A DNA stretch of 64,000 nucleotides from Actinokineospora auranticolor (GCF_002934265.1 NZ_PTIX01000016.1:62001-126000); one strand, 5' to 3'. Shown: positions 8,403 to 18,651, counted from the first letter of the stretch. Notes: a model not told the origin generated them from the sequence alone. Made by a program: numbers and translations.

Positions 8403-9641
8403 ATGACCACGCATCAGACCGTCTTCCTGTTCTTGGACCTGGCCGTCGTCGTCGCGCTCGCCCGCCTGGTCGGCGCCCTCGCCCGGCGCCTGGGGCAACC
8501 CGCGGTCATCGGCGAGATCCTGGCCGGTGTGCTGATCGGCCCGAGCCTGCTCGGCACCGGCGTGACCGACGTGCTGTTCCCCGCCGACGTCCGCCCACTG
8601 CTGTCCACCCTGGCCAACGTGGGCGTGGCGGTGTTCATGTTCGGCATCGGCGTCGAGCTGGACCGCGCCCTGTTGCGCGGCAAGGGGAAACTCGCGACCG
8701 CGGTGTCCCTCGCCTCGATCGCGCTGCCGTTCGCGCTGGGCGCGCTGCTGGCCCTGTACCTCGTGGGCAACCACACGGCGCCGCACCGGCTCGGGTTCGT
8801 CCTGTTCATCGGCGCGGCGATGTCGGTGACGGCGTTCCCCGTGCTGGCCCGGATCCTCGCCGACCGCGGCCTGTCGAGGACCCCCGTGGGCGGCATCGCC
8901 CTGGTGTGCGCCGCGGCGGGCGACCTGCTCGCCTGGTGCCTGCTCGCCGTCGTCGTCCTGGTTTCCGGCGGCGGTGGACAGTGGTTGTTCCTCTGGGGTC
9001 CGGCCTACCTCGTGGTGATGCTCTGGCTGGTCCGCCCACTGCTGCGCAAGGTGCTCACCGACCGCGTGCCGACCTCGGTGGCCCTGTCGATCCTGATCGC
9101 GGGTCTGCTGCTCTCCGGCGCCGCCACGGAGTGGATCGGCCTGCACTTCATCTTCGGCGCGTTCCTGTTCGGCGTGGTGGTCCCGCACGAGGGGACCAGC
9201 AGGCTGCGCGAGTCGGTGGTCGAGCGGATCGACCTGTTCAACGGGACGTTGTTGCTGCCGGTGTTCTTCATCGTGGCGGGGCTCAAGGTGGACCTGTCGG
9301 CCATCGGCGCCACCGGCGTGCTGGAGCTGGCGCTGGTCCTCGTGGCCGCCGTCACCGGGAAACTGGGCGGTGCCTTCGCCGCCGCGCGGCTCAACGGCAT
9401 GCCGACCAGGGAGGCCGCCGGGCTCGGGGTGCTGATGAACACCCGGGGCCTGACCGAACTGATCATCCTGTCCGTCGGGCTGCGACTGGGGATGCTGGAC
9501 CAGCGCCTGTACTCGGTCATGGTGGTGATGGCCATCGTCACCACCGCCATGGCGGGCCCGCTCCTGCGCCTCCTCGACCTGCCGACCGACCCGCCCGCCC
9601 CGGTGCACCGGCCGCGGACGGCCGCGGCCGCCGCCGAGTAG
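8403..9641 (+). CDS. Kef/CPA2-family monovalent cation:proton antiporter
   Basis: This is a 412-residue integral membrane protein of the CPA2 (KefB/GerN/NapA) family, exchanging Na+ or K+ for protons. The repeated start GQPAVIGEILAGVLIGPSLLG is typical, as is the mid-protein helix with an acidic residue (AAAGDLLAWCL), where family members bind the ion. There is no C-terminal TrkA-N or TrkA-C regulatory domain, so it is a membrane-only form. ATG 8403 follows GGGGGAG; an upstream in-frame start at 8373 is possible. It lies beyond a strong hairpin after the MFS-flavoprotein gene and is probably a separate transcript, so any link to the neighbouring redox exporter is positional only. Confidence 0.88.
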   Translation: MTTHQTVFLFLDLAVVVALARLVGALARRLGQPAVIGEILAGVLIGPSLLGTGVTDVLFPADVRPLLSTLANVGVAVFMFGIGVELDRALLRGKGKLATAVSLASIALPFALGALLALYLVGNHTAPHRLGFVLFIGAAMSVTAFPVLARILADRGLSRTPVGGIALVCAAAGDLLAWCLLAVVVLVSGGGGQWLFLWGPAYLVVMLWLVRPLLRKVLTDRVPTSVALSILIAGLLLSGAATEWIGLHFIFGAFLFGVVVPHEGTSRLRESVVERIDLFNGTLLLPVFFIVAGLKVDLSAIGATGVLELALVLVAAVTGKLGGAFAAARLNGMPTREAAGLGVLMNTRGLTELIILSVGLRLGMLDQRLYSVMVVMAIVTTAMAGPLLRLLDLPTDPPAPVHRPRTAAAAAE

Positions 9642-10190
9642 CCGGGCGGCGATAGTCCACGCGAAAGGAGCGGGTCCCGGTCGGTGCCGGACGCCTCGTC
9701 CGACCACCTGCTCGCCACCCGGTCGGGACAATGGTGGTTCCCATCGGAAAATGAACGCCATGTCTTGTCGCCGACCGGAACCGGGCTGGGGTGCGCGGGC
9801 GCGGGCCGCCACCGGGTCGTCACGCTGTTCGCGGTGTCCACAGTGGCCACACCGTAGGCGTCGGGAGCGACCCACCGCGCACGAGCCGATCGACACCCGC
9901 GTCCGCCCATCGGACGCCACCACCTGGCTCGCCCGCACCCGCGAGCCGGGTGGTTCCGCCCGGCTCGCGCCGGGTGCTCCACTCCGGACAGTTCGATGAC
10001 GTGAAACCGATTCGCGGCAAGCGCGTCGTTCGCCCTTGGCGGACCGCGACCGGACAGGATCTCTCCGCGTCGGGAAATCGGAACAAACGGACACGATCCA
10101 CCGATCCTTCGCCTGCTGAGCGAATTTTCCGAAACCCCCCACCCGGGAGGTGTTCACCGGGTAATTTCCCCTCAGTGACGAGGAGGCTGG
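9642..10190. other. 549-base intergenic region with a perfect 10-bp hairpin
   Basis: No convincing gene is present; the small open frames are rich in Arg, Pro and Ser. GCGAGCCGGG at 9941-9950 and CCCGGCTCGC at 9959-9968 form a perfect stem with an 8-base loop, about 300 bases after the antiporter gene; it could end that transcript. The last 100 bases are AT-richer and should carry the promoter of the flotillin operon. Confidence 0.45.
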
Positions 10191-10817
10191 ATGGGTGAGT
10201 TCGTCGGGGCGGCGTTGAGCTTCCCGGCCGTGCTGTTCAGCTTCCTGCTCGTCGTGGTCGTCGGCTACTGGCTGCTGGTGCTCGTCGGGCTGTCCGAGAT
10301 AGACCTTCCCGGTGCCCCGGACCCCGACGGCATCGGGCTGGGCGGCGTGCCGCTGACCGTCGCCGTGTCCGTGGTGACGGTCGTGGCCTGGTTCCTCGCG
10401 CTGGTCTCCGGCGTGCTCCTCGACGACCTCGGCCTCGCGGGCGCCCTCCTGGTCATCGCCCGCGCGGTGGCCCTGGTCGTCGTGCTGGTGGTCGCGCTGC
10501 TGGTCACCAGGCTTGTCGTCATCCCGTTGCGGAAGGCGTTCCCGGAGGACGCCGGGCCCAAGCGGGCGGACTTCGTCGGGCTGGTGTGCGTCGTGCGCAC
10601 CGGGTCGGTGGACCGGACCTTCGGGCAGGCCGAGGTGACCTCGGTCGACGGGTCCTCCGCCGTCATCCAGGTCCGGCAGCCCGGAGTGGAGCCGCTGCGG
10701 GCGGGCAGCACCGCCGTCATCCACGACTACGACCCGGTGGGCGAGTTCTTCTGGATCACCCCGGTCGACCTGACCCCCCTCGCGGACCCCCGCGACCAAC
10801 CACGGCCAAGGGACTAG
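10191..10817 (+). CDS. YqiJ-like inner-membrane protein with OB-fold tail (flotillin partner)
   Basis: This 208-residue protein has an N-terminal helix (about 10-33), two or three more hydrophobic helices to about residue 110, and a C-terminal beta-rich segment (GLVCVVRTGSVDRTF to the end) that fits the OB-fold of the YqiJ/NfeD-like group. Such proteins accompany flotillins and probably help to assemble them in membrane microdomains. It sits 4 bases before the flotillin gene, the same pairing as E. coli yqiJ-yqiK. The start is ATG 10191 with GAGGAGG upstream. The assignment rests on topology, the tail and context, since the primary sequence is weakly conserved. Confidence 0.7.
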   Translation: MGEFVGAALSFPAVLFSFLLVVVVGYWLLVLVGLSEIDLPGAPDPDGIGLGGVPLTVAVSVVTVVAWFLALVSGVLLDDLGLAGALLVIARAVALVVVLVVALLVTRLVVIPLRKAFPEDAGPKRADFVGLVCVVRTGSVDRTFGQAEVTSVDGSSAVIQVRQPGVEPLRAGSTAVIHDYDPVGEFFWITPVDLTPLADPRDQPRPRD

Positions 10818-10821
10818 AAGC

Positions 10822-12828
10822 ATGGACGTCATCTCCACCGGGCTGGGTGTGCTGCTCGGCGTCATCCTCCTCGTCGTCATCGTCCTGCTGTTCCTGATCG
10901 GCAGGCTGTTCCGCAAGGTCGACCAGGGCAAGGCGCTGATCGTGTCGAAGGTGAAGAAGGTCGACGTGACCTTCACCGGCGCGGTCGTGCTCCCGGTGCT
11001 GCACAAGGCCGAGGTCATGGACATCTCGGTGAAGACCATCGAGATCAACCGGGCGGGCACCGAGGGGCTGATCTGCCGGGACAACATCCGCGCCGACATC
11101 CGGATCACGTTCTTCGTGCGGGTCAACAAGACCGTCGAGGACGTCATCAAGGTGGCGCAGGCGATCGGCACCGCGCGGGCCAGCGACGAGCAGACGTTGC
11201 AGGTGCTGTTCAACGCGAAGTTCTCCGAGGCGCTCAAGACCGTCGGCAAGCACCTGGACTTCGTCGACCTCTACACCAAGCGCGACGAGTTCCGCGACCA
11301 GATCATCCGGGTGATCGGCACCGACCTCAACGGCTACAGCCTGGAGGACGCGGCGATCGACTACCTGGAGCAGACGCCGATGGCGCAGCTGGACGCGGCG
11401 AACATCCTCGACGCCCAGGGCATCCGCAAGATCACCGAACTCACCGCGGTCGAGCACGTGCGCACCAACGAGTACCGGCGCAACGAGGAGAAGGAGATCA
11501 CCCGGCAGAACGTCGACGCCCGGGAGGCCATCCTCGAACTCGAGCGCAGGCAGGCGGACGCGGAGATCAAGCAGCGCCGCGAGATCGACACCATGCGCGC
11601 CCGGGAAGAGGCCGAGACGCAGAAGGTGCAGGCCGAGGAGCGGCTCAAGGCCCAGGGCGCGAACCTGCGCACCGACGAGTCGCTCGGCATCCAGGCGGAG
11701 AACCAGGCCCGCGAGATCGCCGTCGCGCAGAAGAACCGCGAGCGGGTCATCGCGATCGAGACCGAGCGGATCGAGAAGGACCGGCTGCTGGAGGTCATCT
11801 CCCGCGAGCGCGAGACCGAGCTGTCGCGGATCGCCAAGGACAAGGAGGTCGAGGGCGAGAAGCGCGCCGTCGCCGAGGTCGTCCGGGAGCGGATCGCGGT
11901 CGACCGGACGGTGGCCGAGCAGGAGGAGAACATCAAGCGGCTGCGCGCGGTCGAGGAGGCCGAGCGCGGGCGCCAGGCGCTGGTGATCGCCGCCGAGGCC
12001 GCCGCGCAGGAGAACCTGGTCAAGGACATCAAGGCCGCGGAGGCGGCCGAGGCCGCCGCCAAGCACAAGGCCCGCGAGGAGATCGTGCTCGCCGAGGCCC
12101 GCCAGCAGGCCGCCGAGCTGGACACCCGCGCGCAGATCCGGCTCGCCGAGGGCGAGCAGGCCCGGGCCGCCGCGACCGGGCTCGCCGAGGTGCAGGTGCG
12201 CGAGCGCGACGCCGCCGCGATCGAGAAGGTGGGTCGCGCGGAGGCCGCTGTCGCCCGCGAGAAGGCGATGGTCGAGGCCGCCGCGATCCGGGAGAAGCTC
12301 AAGGGCGAGGCCGAGGGCCTGTCAGAGAAGGCGGGCGCGCTCGCCGCGATGGACGACGCGACCCGCGAGCACGAGGAGTACCGGCTCCGGCTGGAGGCGG
12401 ACACCTCGGTGCGGCTGCGCGGGATCGACGTGCAGCGCGAGGTCGCCGAGGCGCAGGCGATGGTGCTGGCCGCCGGGCTGGAGAAGGCCGACATCGACAT
12501 CGTCGGCGGCGAGTCGATGTTCTTCGACAAGATCGTCGGCGCGGTGTCGCTCGGCAAGAGCGTCGACGGCTTCCTGGACCACTCGGAGACGGCGCGCACG
12601 CTGGCCCGGCCGTGGCTGGACGGTTCGTCGAGCTTCACCGACGACCTGCGCGGCCTGCTCGGCTCGCTCGGCAGCGAGGACGTGAAGAACCTGACCGTGT
12701 CGGCGCTGCTGCTCAAGATGATCAACTCGGACGGCGGCGAGTCCGGCAAGCTCCGGGAGCTGCTCGGGCACGCGCAGCGGTTAGGGGTGGCGGACAAGCC
12801 GGTGGCCGCCCTCGCCGCGAGCCTGTAG
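10822..12828 (+). CDS. Flotillin-like protein (YqiK family)
   Basis: The 668-residue protein has one N-terminal membrane helix (about 8-31). A SPFH/band-7 domain follows (about 32-220, with VDQGKALIV, TEGLICRDNIRADIRITFFV and DFVDLYTKRDEF). A long charged coiled coil (about 220-560) is rich in Ala-Glu-Arg repeats, and a short C-terminal domain ends the protein. This is the layout of bacterial flotillins, which oligomerise on the inner membrane face and organise membrane domains. It stands between a YqiJ-like gene and a giant AAA ATPase gene (6 bases apart), clearly one operon. The C-terminal region beyond the coil (SMFFDKIVGAVSLG onward) probably contacts the ATPase; that is inference. Confidence 0.9.
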   Translation: MDVISTGLGVLLGVILLVVIVLLFLIGRLFRKVDQGKALIVSKVKKVDVTFTGAVVLPVLHKAEVMDISVKTIEINRAGTEGLICRDNIRADIRITFFVRVNKTVEDVIKVAQAIGTARASDEQTLQVLFNAKFSEALKTVGKHLDFVDLYTKRDEFRDQIIRVIGTDLNGYSLEDAAIDYLEQTPMAQLDAANILDAQGIRKITELTAVEHVRTNEYRRNEEKEITRQNVDAREAILELERRQADAEIKQRREIDTMRAREEAETQKVQAEERLKAQGANLRTDESLGIQAENQAREIAVAQKNRERVIAIETERIEKDRLLEVISRERETELSRIAKDKEVEGEKRAVAEVVRERIAVDRTVAEQEENIKRLRAVEEAERGRQALVIAAEAAAQENLVKDIKAAEAAEAAAKHKAREEIVLAEARQQAAELDTRAQIRLAEGEQARAAATGLAEVQVRERDAAAIEKVGRAEAAVAREKAMVEAAAIREKLKGEAEGLSEKAGALAAMDDATREHEEYRLRLEADTSVRLRGIDVQREVAEAQAMVLAAGLEKADIDIVGGESMFFDKIVGAVSLGKSVDGFLDHSETARTLARPWLDGSSSFTDDLRGLLGSLGSEDVKNLTVSALLLKMINSDGGESGKLRELLGHAQRLGVADKPVAALAASL

Positions 12829-12834
12829 CACCCG

Positions 12835-15800
12835 ATGACCGACACCACGGAGACCACCGGGCCCGCGCTCGACGCCGGTACCTACGAGGTCCTGCGGGCC
12901 CGGCTCGGCGAGCAGGCCGCCGAGCTGGCCCGGCGGGCCGAGGCGCTCAACGACGACCGGCTGCGCGTGTTCGGCGGCACCGAGCTGCGGCTGGTCGGCA
13001 CCGAGCGGATCCGCACGGAGAACAACTGCGTCCCGCGCGACATCATCTCCGTCGACGGGCTGATGCTGTTCGGCTACAACGTGTTCATCGGCCTCAAGCC
13101 GGAGACCTCGGTCGACGACGTGTTCTCCCTGCACCGCTTCGCCCGCGACGGCGAGGCGTTCCGCTTCGAGGCGGCGGGGCCGGACGAGCTGCCCGAGCTG
13201 TTGCGCGGGGAGGGTTTCCGGCGCGACTTCGGCGAGCTGTACCGGTACTACCGCGAGACCAGGCTGCTGCAGCTGCGGCACGTCGAGGGCAAGCTGCTCG
13301 CGGTGTTCCAGACCGGGCCGCGCACCGAGGACGTGAAGGTCCTGCGCTGGAACATCGCCCCCGGCGGCGCGGTGTCCTATGCGGACAACCGCGGCGAACG
13401 CGACCACGTGTTCCCGCCCGCGCAGGACTTCGAGTGGGTCGAGACCACGCGTGACGACCACGTGCTCGGCCGGTTCCCGCACATCTCCATCCTGGGCAAG
13501 GTCTTCGTGGAGACCGTGCGCGGCGACCTGACCGTCAAGGTCGAGAACAACACCGAGACCGGCGAGGGCATCTACGCCGAACCGGTCGCCGAGCCGTTGC
13601 AGAGCCTCGCCGACGCGGACGTGTACTACGCCGAGGTCGGCTCGCTGATCCTCCTCCGGATCCGCCCCTACAACGAGACCGAGTGGCGGCACCTGGTCTT
13701 CGACACCCGCGCCCGCTCGGTCGTCCGCCTCGACGGCATCGGCCAGGCCTGCCGCAGGCTCCCCGAGGACCAGGGGATCATCTTCCCCGGCGGCTACTAC
13801 CTGGCCACCGGCGTGCACAAGACGTTCGACACCGAGGTGGCGAGCCTGGAGTACGAGCGCGTCATCCGCTCGCCCAACGGCGAGGACGTCCTCTACGCCT
13901 TCCACGCCCGCGAGGAGGGCCGCACGCTTCTGCTGCCCTACAACGTGATCCGCAAGGAAGTGGCCAACCCGCTGGTCTGCCACGGGTACTCGCTGTTCGA
14001 CGACGGCACCCTCGTGGTGTTCCGCGCGACGTCCGAGGAACCCACCCGCGTGCACCCCATGCAGGTCTGGCAGACGCCCTACCTGTCCGACACCTACGCC
14101 GCCGCGCGGCCCGTCGGCACCGGGCCGCTGGAGCGGGTCGGCAACGCGGACCTGGTGCGCGGCATCTCCGACTGCCTGTCGGTGGCCCAGATGGTCGGCG
14201 ACATGGCCCCGTCGACCGCGGTGTTCGAGGCGCTGATCACGACCTGCGCGCGCGTGTTCGACCACTACCACTGGCTCGGCGAGGCCGACCTCGGTGACCT
14301 GCGCACACCGCTGGCCCAGGTGCGTTCCACCGCCGAGCAGGTGCTCGACGAGTTCGAGACCGTGCAGGCCCTCACCCGCCAGGCCGCCGACGCCCTCGCC
14401 GAGGCCGGTGCCCAGGTCGGCGCGCTGGTGCGGTCCGCGCGCGGCGCGGCGCCGAAGTCGGCGGACGGGTGGGTCGCCCAGCTCGCGGACCTGCGGCGGG
14501 CCCAGGGCAGGCTCGTCACCCTGCGGGAGCGGCGGTACCTCGATCTGGCCACAGTGGACTCGTTGACCGCGGAGCTGGCCGCCGAGCTGGTCTCCGCCGG
14601 GCAGCGAGCGGTGGCCTTCCTCGGTGGCGCGGACGCCTTCGCGGGCTACCACGAGCAGGTCGACCGGCTCGTGGCCGACGCGGCGGCCATCGGCACGGTG
14701 GCCGAGGCCGGACCGGTGGGGGAGCGGCTCGCGGAACAGGCCGAGGGGCTGGAGATCGTCACCGACGTGGTCGGTTCGCTCGACATCGCCGACGCCACCG
14801 CGCGCACCGCCATCCTGGAACGCGTCGGCGAGGTGCTGGGCGGGGTCAACCGGGCCCGCGCCACGCTCGCCGCGCGGCGCGGGGAGCTGCTGGCCACCGA
14901 GGGGCGGGCGGAGTTCGCGGCCGAGTTCGCGCTGCTCGGCCAGGCGGTCACCGGCGCGCTCGCGGTCGCCGACACGCCGCAGCGCTGCGACGACCAGCTC
15001 GGCAGGCTCATGCTCCGGCTGGAGAACCTGGAGTCGCGGTTCGGCGAGTTCGACGACTTCCTCACCGAACTCGGCGAGAAGCGCTCGGACGTCTACGAGG
15101 TGTTCTCCTCGCGCAAGCAGGCGCTGCTCGACGAGCGCGCCCGCCGCGCGGACCGGCTGGTCGAGTCGGCGGACCGGGTGCTCGGCAGCGTCCAACGCAG
15201 ACTGTCTACTCTGGCCTCGCTGGACGACATCAACACCTACTTCGCCTCGGACCCGATGGTCGCCAAGCTGCGCGCGGTCACCGACGACCTGCGCGAGATC
15301 GGCGACCAGGTGCGGGCCGAGGAGCTCGCGGGCAGGCTCAAGGCCGCCCGGCAGGAGGCGGGGCGCGCGCTGCGCGACCGGCTCGACCTGTTCACCGACG
15401 GCGGCGACACCCTGCGGTTCGGCAAGCACGCCTTCGCCGTCAACACCCAGCCGCTCGACCTGACCCTGGTCCCGCACGACGGCGGCATGGCCTTCGCGGT
15501 GACCGGCACGGACTACCGCGCGGCCGTCACCGACCCGGACTTCGCCCAGACGCGCGGGTACTGGGACCAGCTGCTGGTCTCCGAGTCGCCCGAGGTCTAC
15601 CGCGCCGAGCACCTGGCCGCCGCGATCCTGACCACCGGTGACCTGGACGCGCTGCACGCGGCGGCCGTCGAGTCCGGCGGTCTGCTCGCGGCCGTGCGCG
15701 CCGCCGCCGAGTCGCGGTACGACGAGGGCTACGAGCGCGGTGTGCACGACCACGACGCGGCCCTGATCCTGGACGTCCTGCTGCGGCTGCACGCGGGCGC

Positions 15801-17718
15801 GGGTCTGCTGCGCTACCCGCCCGCCGCTCGCGCCGCCGCGCAGCTGTTCTGGGCGTTCGGCGCGGAGTCCGCCGCCAGGGACCGGTGGTCGGTGCGGGCG
15901 TCCTCGCTGGCCAGGGCCCGCGCGGCCTTCGGTCCGCCCGCCGCGATCGCCGAGCTGTGCGGGGAACTGACCACGGCGGTGGCGGGTTTCCTGCGGGTCG
16001 CGCCCGACGCGGCCGTGGGGGAGTACCTGTTCGAGGAACTCGCGTCCGCGCCGTTCGGGTTCGTCACCAGCGCGGGCGCGCGGACCGTGGTCGAGCGGTT
16101 CCACCGCGCCCTCGGCGGTAAGGACACCTCGTACGCCGAGGACCTGCGCGCGCTCGGCGACGACCTCGACGCGCGCCACCAGCTGGTCTCGGCGTGGTTG
16201 GGCGCGTTCCTCGCGACCACCGACATGTCCGATGTGGACCTTCCAGAAGCGGTGGCGCTGGAGCTGTGCGGTGACCTGCTGGCCCGGCACGACTCGTCCG
16301 CGGCGTTGGCCGAGCGGGTCGACGGCCTGCTCGGCGCGCACCCCCGGGTCGTCGACCGCGCGCTGCCCGTGCGGCTGGACGACCTGCTGGACCGCACCCG
16401 GCGGTTCCGGCTGGAGCGCGTCCCCGGCTTCCGCGACTACCAGCGCAGGCGCAACGAGCTGGTCGCCGCGGAGAAGCGGCGGCTGCGGCTGGACGAGTAC
16501 CGGCCGAAGGTGATGAGCGCGTTCGTCCGCAACCGGTTGCTCGACGAGGTCTACCTGCCGCTGATCGGCGACAACCTGGCCAAGCAGCTCGGCGCGTCCG
16601 GAGTGGACAAGCGCACCGACCAGATGGGCCTGCTGCTGCTGATCTCGCCGCCCGGCTACGGCAAGACGACGCTGATGGAGTACGTCGCGAACCGCCTCGG
16701 CCTGGTCTTCGTCAAGGTCAACGGCCCGGCGCTGGGCCACGGCGTGACGTCGTTCGACCCGGCCGACGCGCCCAATGCCACGGCCCGGCAAGAGGTCGAG
16801 AAGATCAATTTCGCGCTGGAGCTGGGCAACAACGCGCTGCTGTACGTCGACGACATCCAGCACACCAACCCGGAACTGCTGCAGAAGTTCATCTCCCTGT
16901 GCGACGCCCAGCGGCGCGTCGAGGGGGTGTGGAACGGGCGCACCCGGACGTACGACATGCGCGGCAAGCGATTCGCGGTGTGCATGGCGGGCAACCCGTA
17001 CACCGAGTCCGGTAAGCGCTTCCGCGTCCCGGACATGTTGTCCAACCGCGCGGACGTGTGGAACCTGGGTGACGTGCTGTCGGGCCGGGAAGAGTTGTTC
17101 GCGCTGAGCTACGTGGAGAACTCGCTCACCTCGAACCCGGTCCTGGCCCCGCTGTCGACCCGCGAGCGGTCCGATGTGGAGTTGTTCGTCCGCTTGGCCC
17201 AGGGCGATGACGGCGCCCGGGCGGACCAGCTGGCCCACCCGTACTCCGGCGTCGAGGTCGAGCAAATCCTCTCGGTCCTGCGCAAACTCCTCCGCGTCCA
17301 GCGGGTGGTGCTGGACAACAACCGCGCCTACATCGCCTCGGCCGCCCAGGCGGACCCGTCCCGCACGGAACCGCCGTTCGGCCTCCAGGGTTCCTACCGG
17401 AACATGAACAAGCTGGCCGAGCGCATCGTCCCGGCGATGAACGAGGACGAGCTGGAGGCCGTCATCGACGACCACTACCGCGGCGAGGCCCAGACCCTGA
17501 CCGCGGGCGCCGAGGCCAACCTCCTGAAACTGGCCGAGATCCGCGGCCGCCTGACCCCGGACCAGGCCGAACGTTGGTCGGAAGTGAAGAAGGCCTACCT
17601 CCGCACCCAAGCCCTCGGCGGCGGCACCGACGACCCCATCAGCCGCGCCGTCGGCGCCGTCGGCCTCCTCGCCGACCGCGTCGAAGCCGCCATCGACCGG
17701 GCCGCGGGCCACCGCTGA
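12835..17718 (+). CDS. Giant AAA ATPase of the DUF3686 'DNA repair ATPase' type
   Basis: This is a 1,627-residue protein. The N-terminal 550 residues form a beta-rich region matching the DUF3686 family (start TYEVLRARLGEQAAELARRA). A helical, coiled-coil middle follows to about 1,200. The C-terminal AAA module has a Walker A site PPGYGKTT (about 1272-1279), a Walker B site ALLYVDDIQH (about 1334-1343), and a sensor-like MAGNPYTESG segment. The database name 'DNA repair ATPase' is historical; the biochemical role is unknown. Its place just behind a flotillin gene suggests an ATP-driven machine working at the membrane rather than a classical repair enzyme. The frame is continuous and codon use is like that of its neighbours. 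Confidence 0.85.
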   Translation: MTDTTETTGPALDAGTYEVLRARLGEQAAELARRAEALNDDRLRVFGGTELRLVGTERIRTENNCVPRDIISVDGLMLFGYNVFIGLKPETSVDDVFSLHRFARDGEAFRFEAAGPDELPELLRGEGFRRDFGELYRYYRETRLLQLRHVEGKLLAVFQTGPRTEDVKVLRWNIAPGGAVSYADNRGERDHVFPPAQDFEWVETTRDDHVLGRFPHISILGKVFVETVRGDLTVKVENNTETGEGIYAEPVAEPLQSLADADVYYAEVGSLILLRIRPYNETEWRHLVFDTRARSVVRLDGIGQACRRLPEDQGIIFPGGYYLATGVHKTFDTEVASLEYERVIRSPNGEDVLYAFHAREEGRTLLLPYNVIRKEVANPLVCHGYSLFDDGTLVVFRATSEEPTRVHPMQVWQTPYLSDTYAAARPVGTGPLERVGNADLVRGISDCLSVAQMVGDMAPSTAVFEALITTCARVFDHYHWLGEADLGDLRTPLAQVRSTAEQVLDEFETVQALTRQAADALAEAGAQVGALVRSARGAAPKSADGWVAQLADLRRAQGRLVTLRERRYLDLATVDSLTAELAAELVSAGQRAVAFLGGADAFAGYHEQVDRLVADAAAIGTVAEAGPVGERLAEQAEGLEIVTDVVGSLDIADATARTAILERVGEVLGGVNRARATLAARRGELLATEGRAEFAAEFALLGQAVTGALAVADTPQRCDDQLGRLMLRLENLESRFGEFDDFLTELGEKRSDVYEVFSSRKQALLDERARRADRLVESADRVLGSVQRRLSTLASLDDINTYFASDPMVAKLRAVTDDLREIGDQVRAEELAGRLKAARQEAGRALRDRLDLFTDGGDTLRFGKHAFAVNTQPLDLTLVPHDGGMAFAVTGTDYRAAVTDPDFAQTRGYWDQLLVSESPEVYRAEHLAAAILTTGDLDALHAAAVESGGLLAAVRAAAESRYDEGYERGVHDHDAALILDVLLRLHAGAGLLRYPPAARAAAQLFWAFGAESAARDRWSVRASSLARARAAFGPPAAIAELCGELTTAVAGFLRVAPDAAVGEYLFEELASAPFGFVTSAGARTVVERFHRALGGKDTSYAEDLRALGDDLDARHQLVSAWLGAFLATTDMSDVDLPEAVALELCGDLLARHDSSAALAERVDGLLGAHPRVVDRALPVRLDDLLDRTRRFRLERVPGFRDYQRRRNELVAAEKRRLRLDEYRPKVMSAFVRNRLLDEVYLPLIGDNLAKQLGASGVDKRTDQMGLLLLISPPGYGKTTLMEYVANRLGLVFVKVNGPALGHGVTSFDPADAPNATARQEVEKINFALELGNNALLYVDDIQHTNPELLQKFISLCDAQRRVEGVWNGRTRTYDMRGKRFAVCMAGNPYTESGKRFRVPDMLSNRADVWNLGDVLSGREELFALSYVENSLTSNPVLAPLSTRERSDVELFVRLAQGDDGARADQLAHPYSGVEVEQILSVLRKLLRVQRVVLDNNRAYIASAAQADPSRTEPPFGLQGSYRNMNKLAERIVPAMNEDELEAVIDDHYRGEAQTLTAGAEANLLKLAEIRGRLTPDQAERWSEVKKAYLRTQALGGGTDDPISRAVGAVGLLADRVEAAIDRAAGHR

Positions 17719-17735
17719 TCTGCGAGACTCCGGCC

Positions 17736-18392
17736 GTGCGTGAACTTTTCCCTGTCGACGGCGACAGCCTGGCGCGGTTCCTGACCCGCTGGTATGGCCC
17801 ACCGGACCGGCAGTCCGTGCTTGACGGCAGCCGCGCTCCTGGGCCGCTGCGCGACTGGTTCGAGGTGACCTCTCGCTGGTCGACGCCGGTCGCCACCCAG
17901 AACCGCGTGCTGAGCGAGCCTTGGCTCGAGGACGGCAAGCTGGTCTTCTGGGAGGAGAACCAGGGGGCGTGGTCGTGGGCGATCGATGCCGACGGTGACG
18001 ACCCGCCGGTCTATGACCGGGAGAACGTCGACGGCGCGGTGTGGCAGCCCACGGGCGAGCCGCTGTCGACGTTCCTGCTCCACGTCGCGGTGTTCGAGGC
18101 GGTGATGGGCTCGGCGTTCGGTGCCTGTGCCTGCGTTGTGTCGCAGGCACAGTGGGAGGGGATCGTGGCGCCGGTGCACCCGCTGCCGATGCCTGATTGG
18201 CGCTGGCCCGCCCGCGGCCATCGCCTGTACGCGGCGGACGGGCTGCTCGCCTTCGGCGGACCGAACCCCGGACCGGGCGAGACAGCCGAAACGGCGACCG
18301 CGCGCGAGGTGTGGGTGGCGGCCGACAAGCCCGCCCGTCTGGCGTACCTCACGAAGATCGAGAACCTGGAGTGGGACGCCTTCACCGCGTGA
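17736..18392 (+). CDS. Hypothetical cytosolic protein, SMI1/KNR4-like style
   Basis: This 218-residue acidic, Trp-rich protein has no membrane segment or signal peptide. Segments such as FWEENQGAWSWAID and YDRENVDGAVWQP recall the SMI1/KNR4 (SUKH) fold, whose members often act as immunity or regulatory proteins, but I cannot confirm membership. It starts at GTG 17736, 17 bases after the AAA ATPase stop, and may be the last gene of that operon. Upstream open codons are Arg/Pro-rich and were left out. Function unknown. Confidence 0.65.
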   Translation: MRELFPVDGDSLARFLTRWYGPPDRQSVLDGSRAPGPLRDWFEVTSRWSTPVATQNRVLSEPWLEDGKLVFWEENQGAWSWAIDADGDDPPVYDRENVDGAVWQPTGEPLSTFLLHVAVFEAVMGSAFGACACVVSQAQWEGIVAPVHPLPMPDWRWPARGHRLYAADGLLAFGGPNPGPGETAETATAREVWVAADKPARLAYLTKIENLEWDAFTA

Positions 18393-18651
18393 GACCGAGA
18401 CGAGTCTCGGGATCGGCACGGTGGGCGGCGGCCGAGGGCTGTGCTCACCCTGTCCACTGTGGCCTTTGGCAGTGGCGACACGGCAGAGCACGCCGAGTCG
18501 CTTCGCTTCCGCGACGAGGAAGTCGTAGGGCGACCGGATGCTCACGATCCGTGCCGTGTGCCTGGTCTCATCCCGCGCGGGCTCGGGTCTCCTTACACTC
18601 CGGCCGTCGACCTCGTTCTCGGAGGTCCGGGCGCTGTCTGGGGAAGTGGAC

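Noticed and set aside
9751-9999. 82-codon rightward frame in the region after the antiporter
   Set aside because: Arg/Pro/Thr-rich, no ribosome-binding site and no third-base bias.
12781-18150. A 1,789-codon leftward open frame opposite the flotillin-operon ATPase
   Set aside because: It is the antisense of the AAA ATPase gene, an artefact of high GC; its product is Val/Arg/Gly/Leu-biased with no domain, while the plus strand shows Walker motifs.
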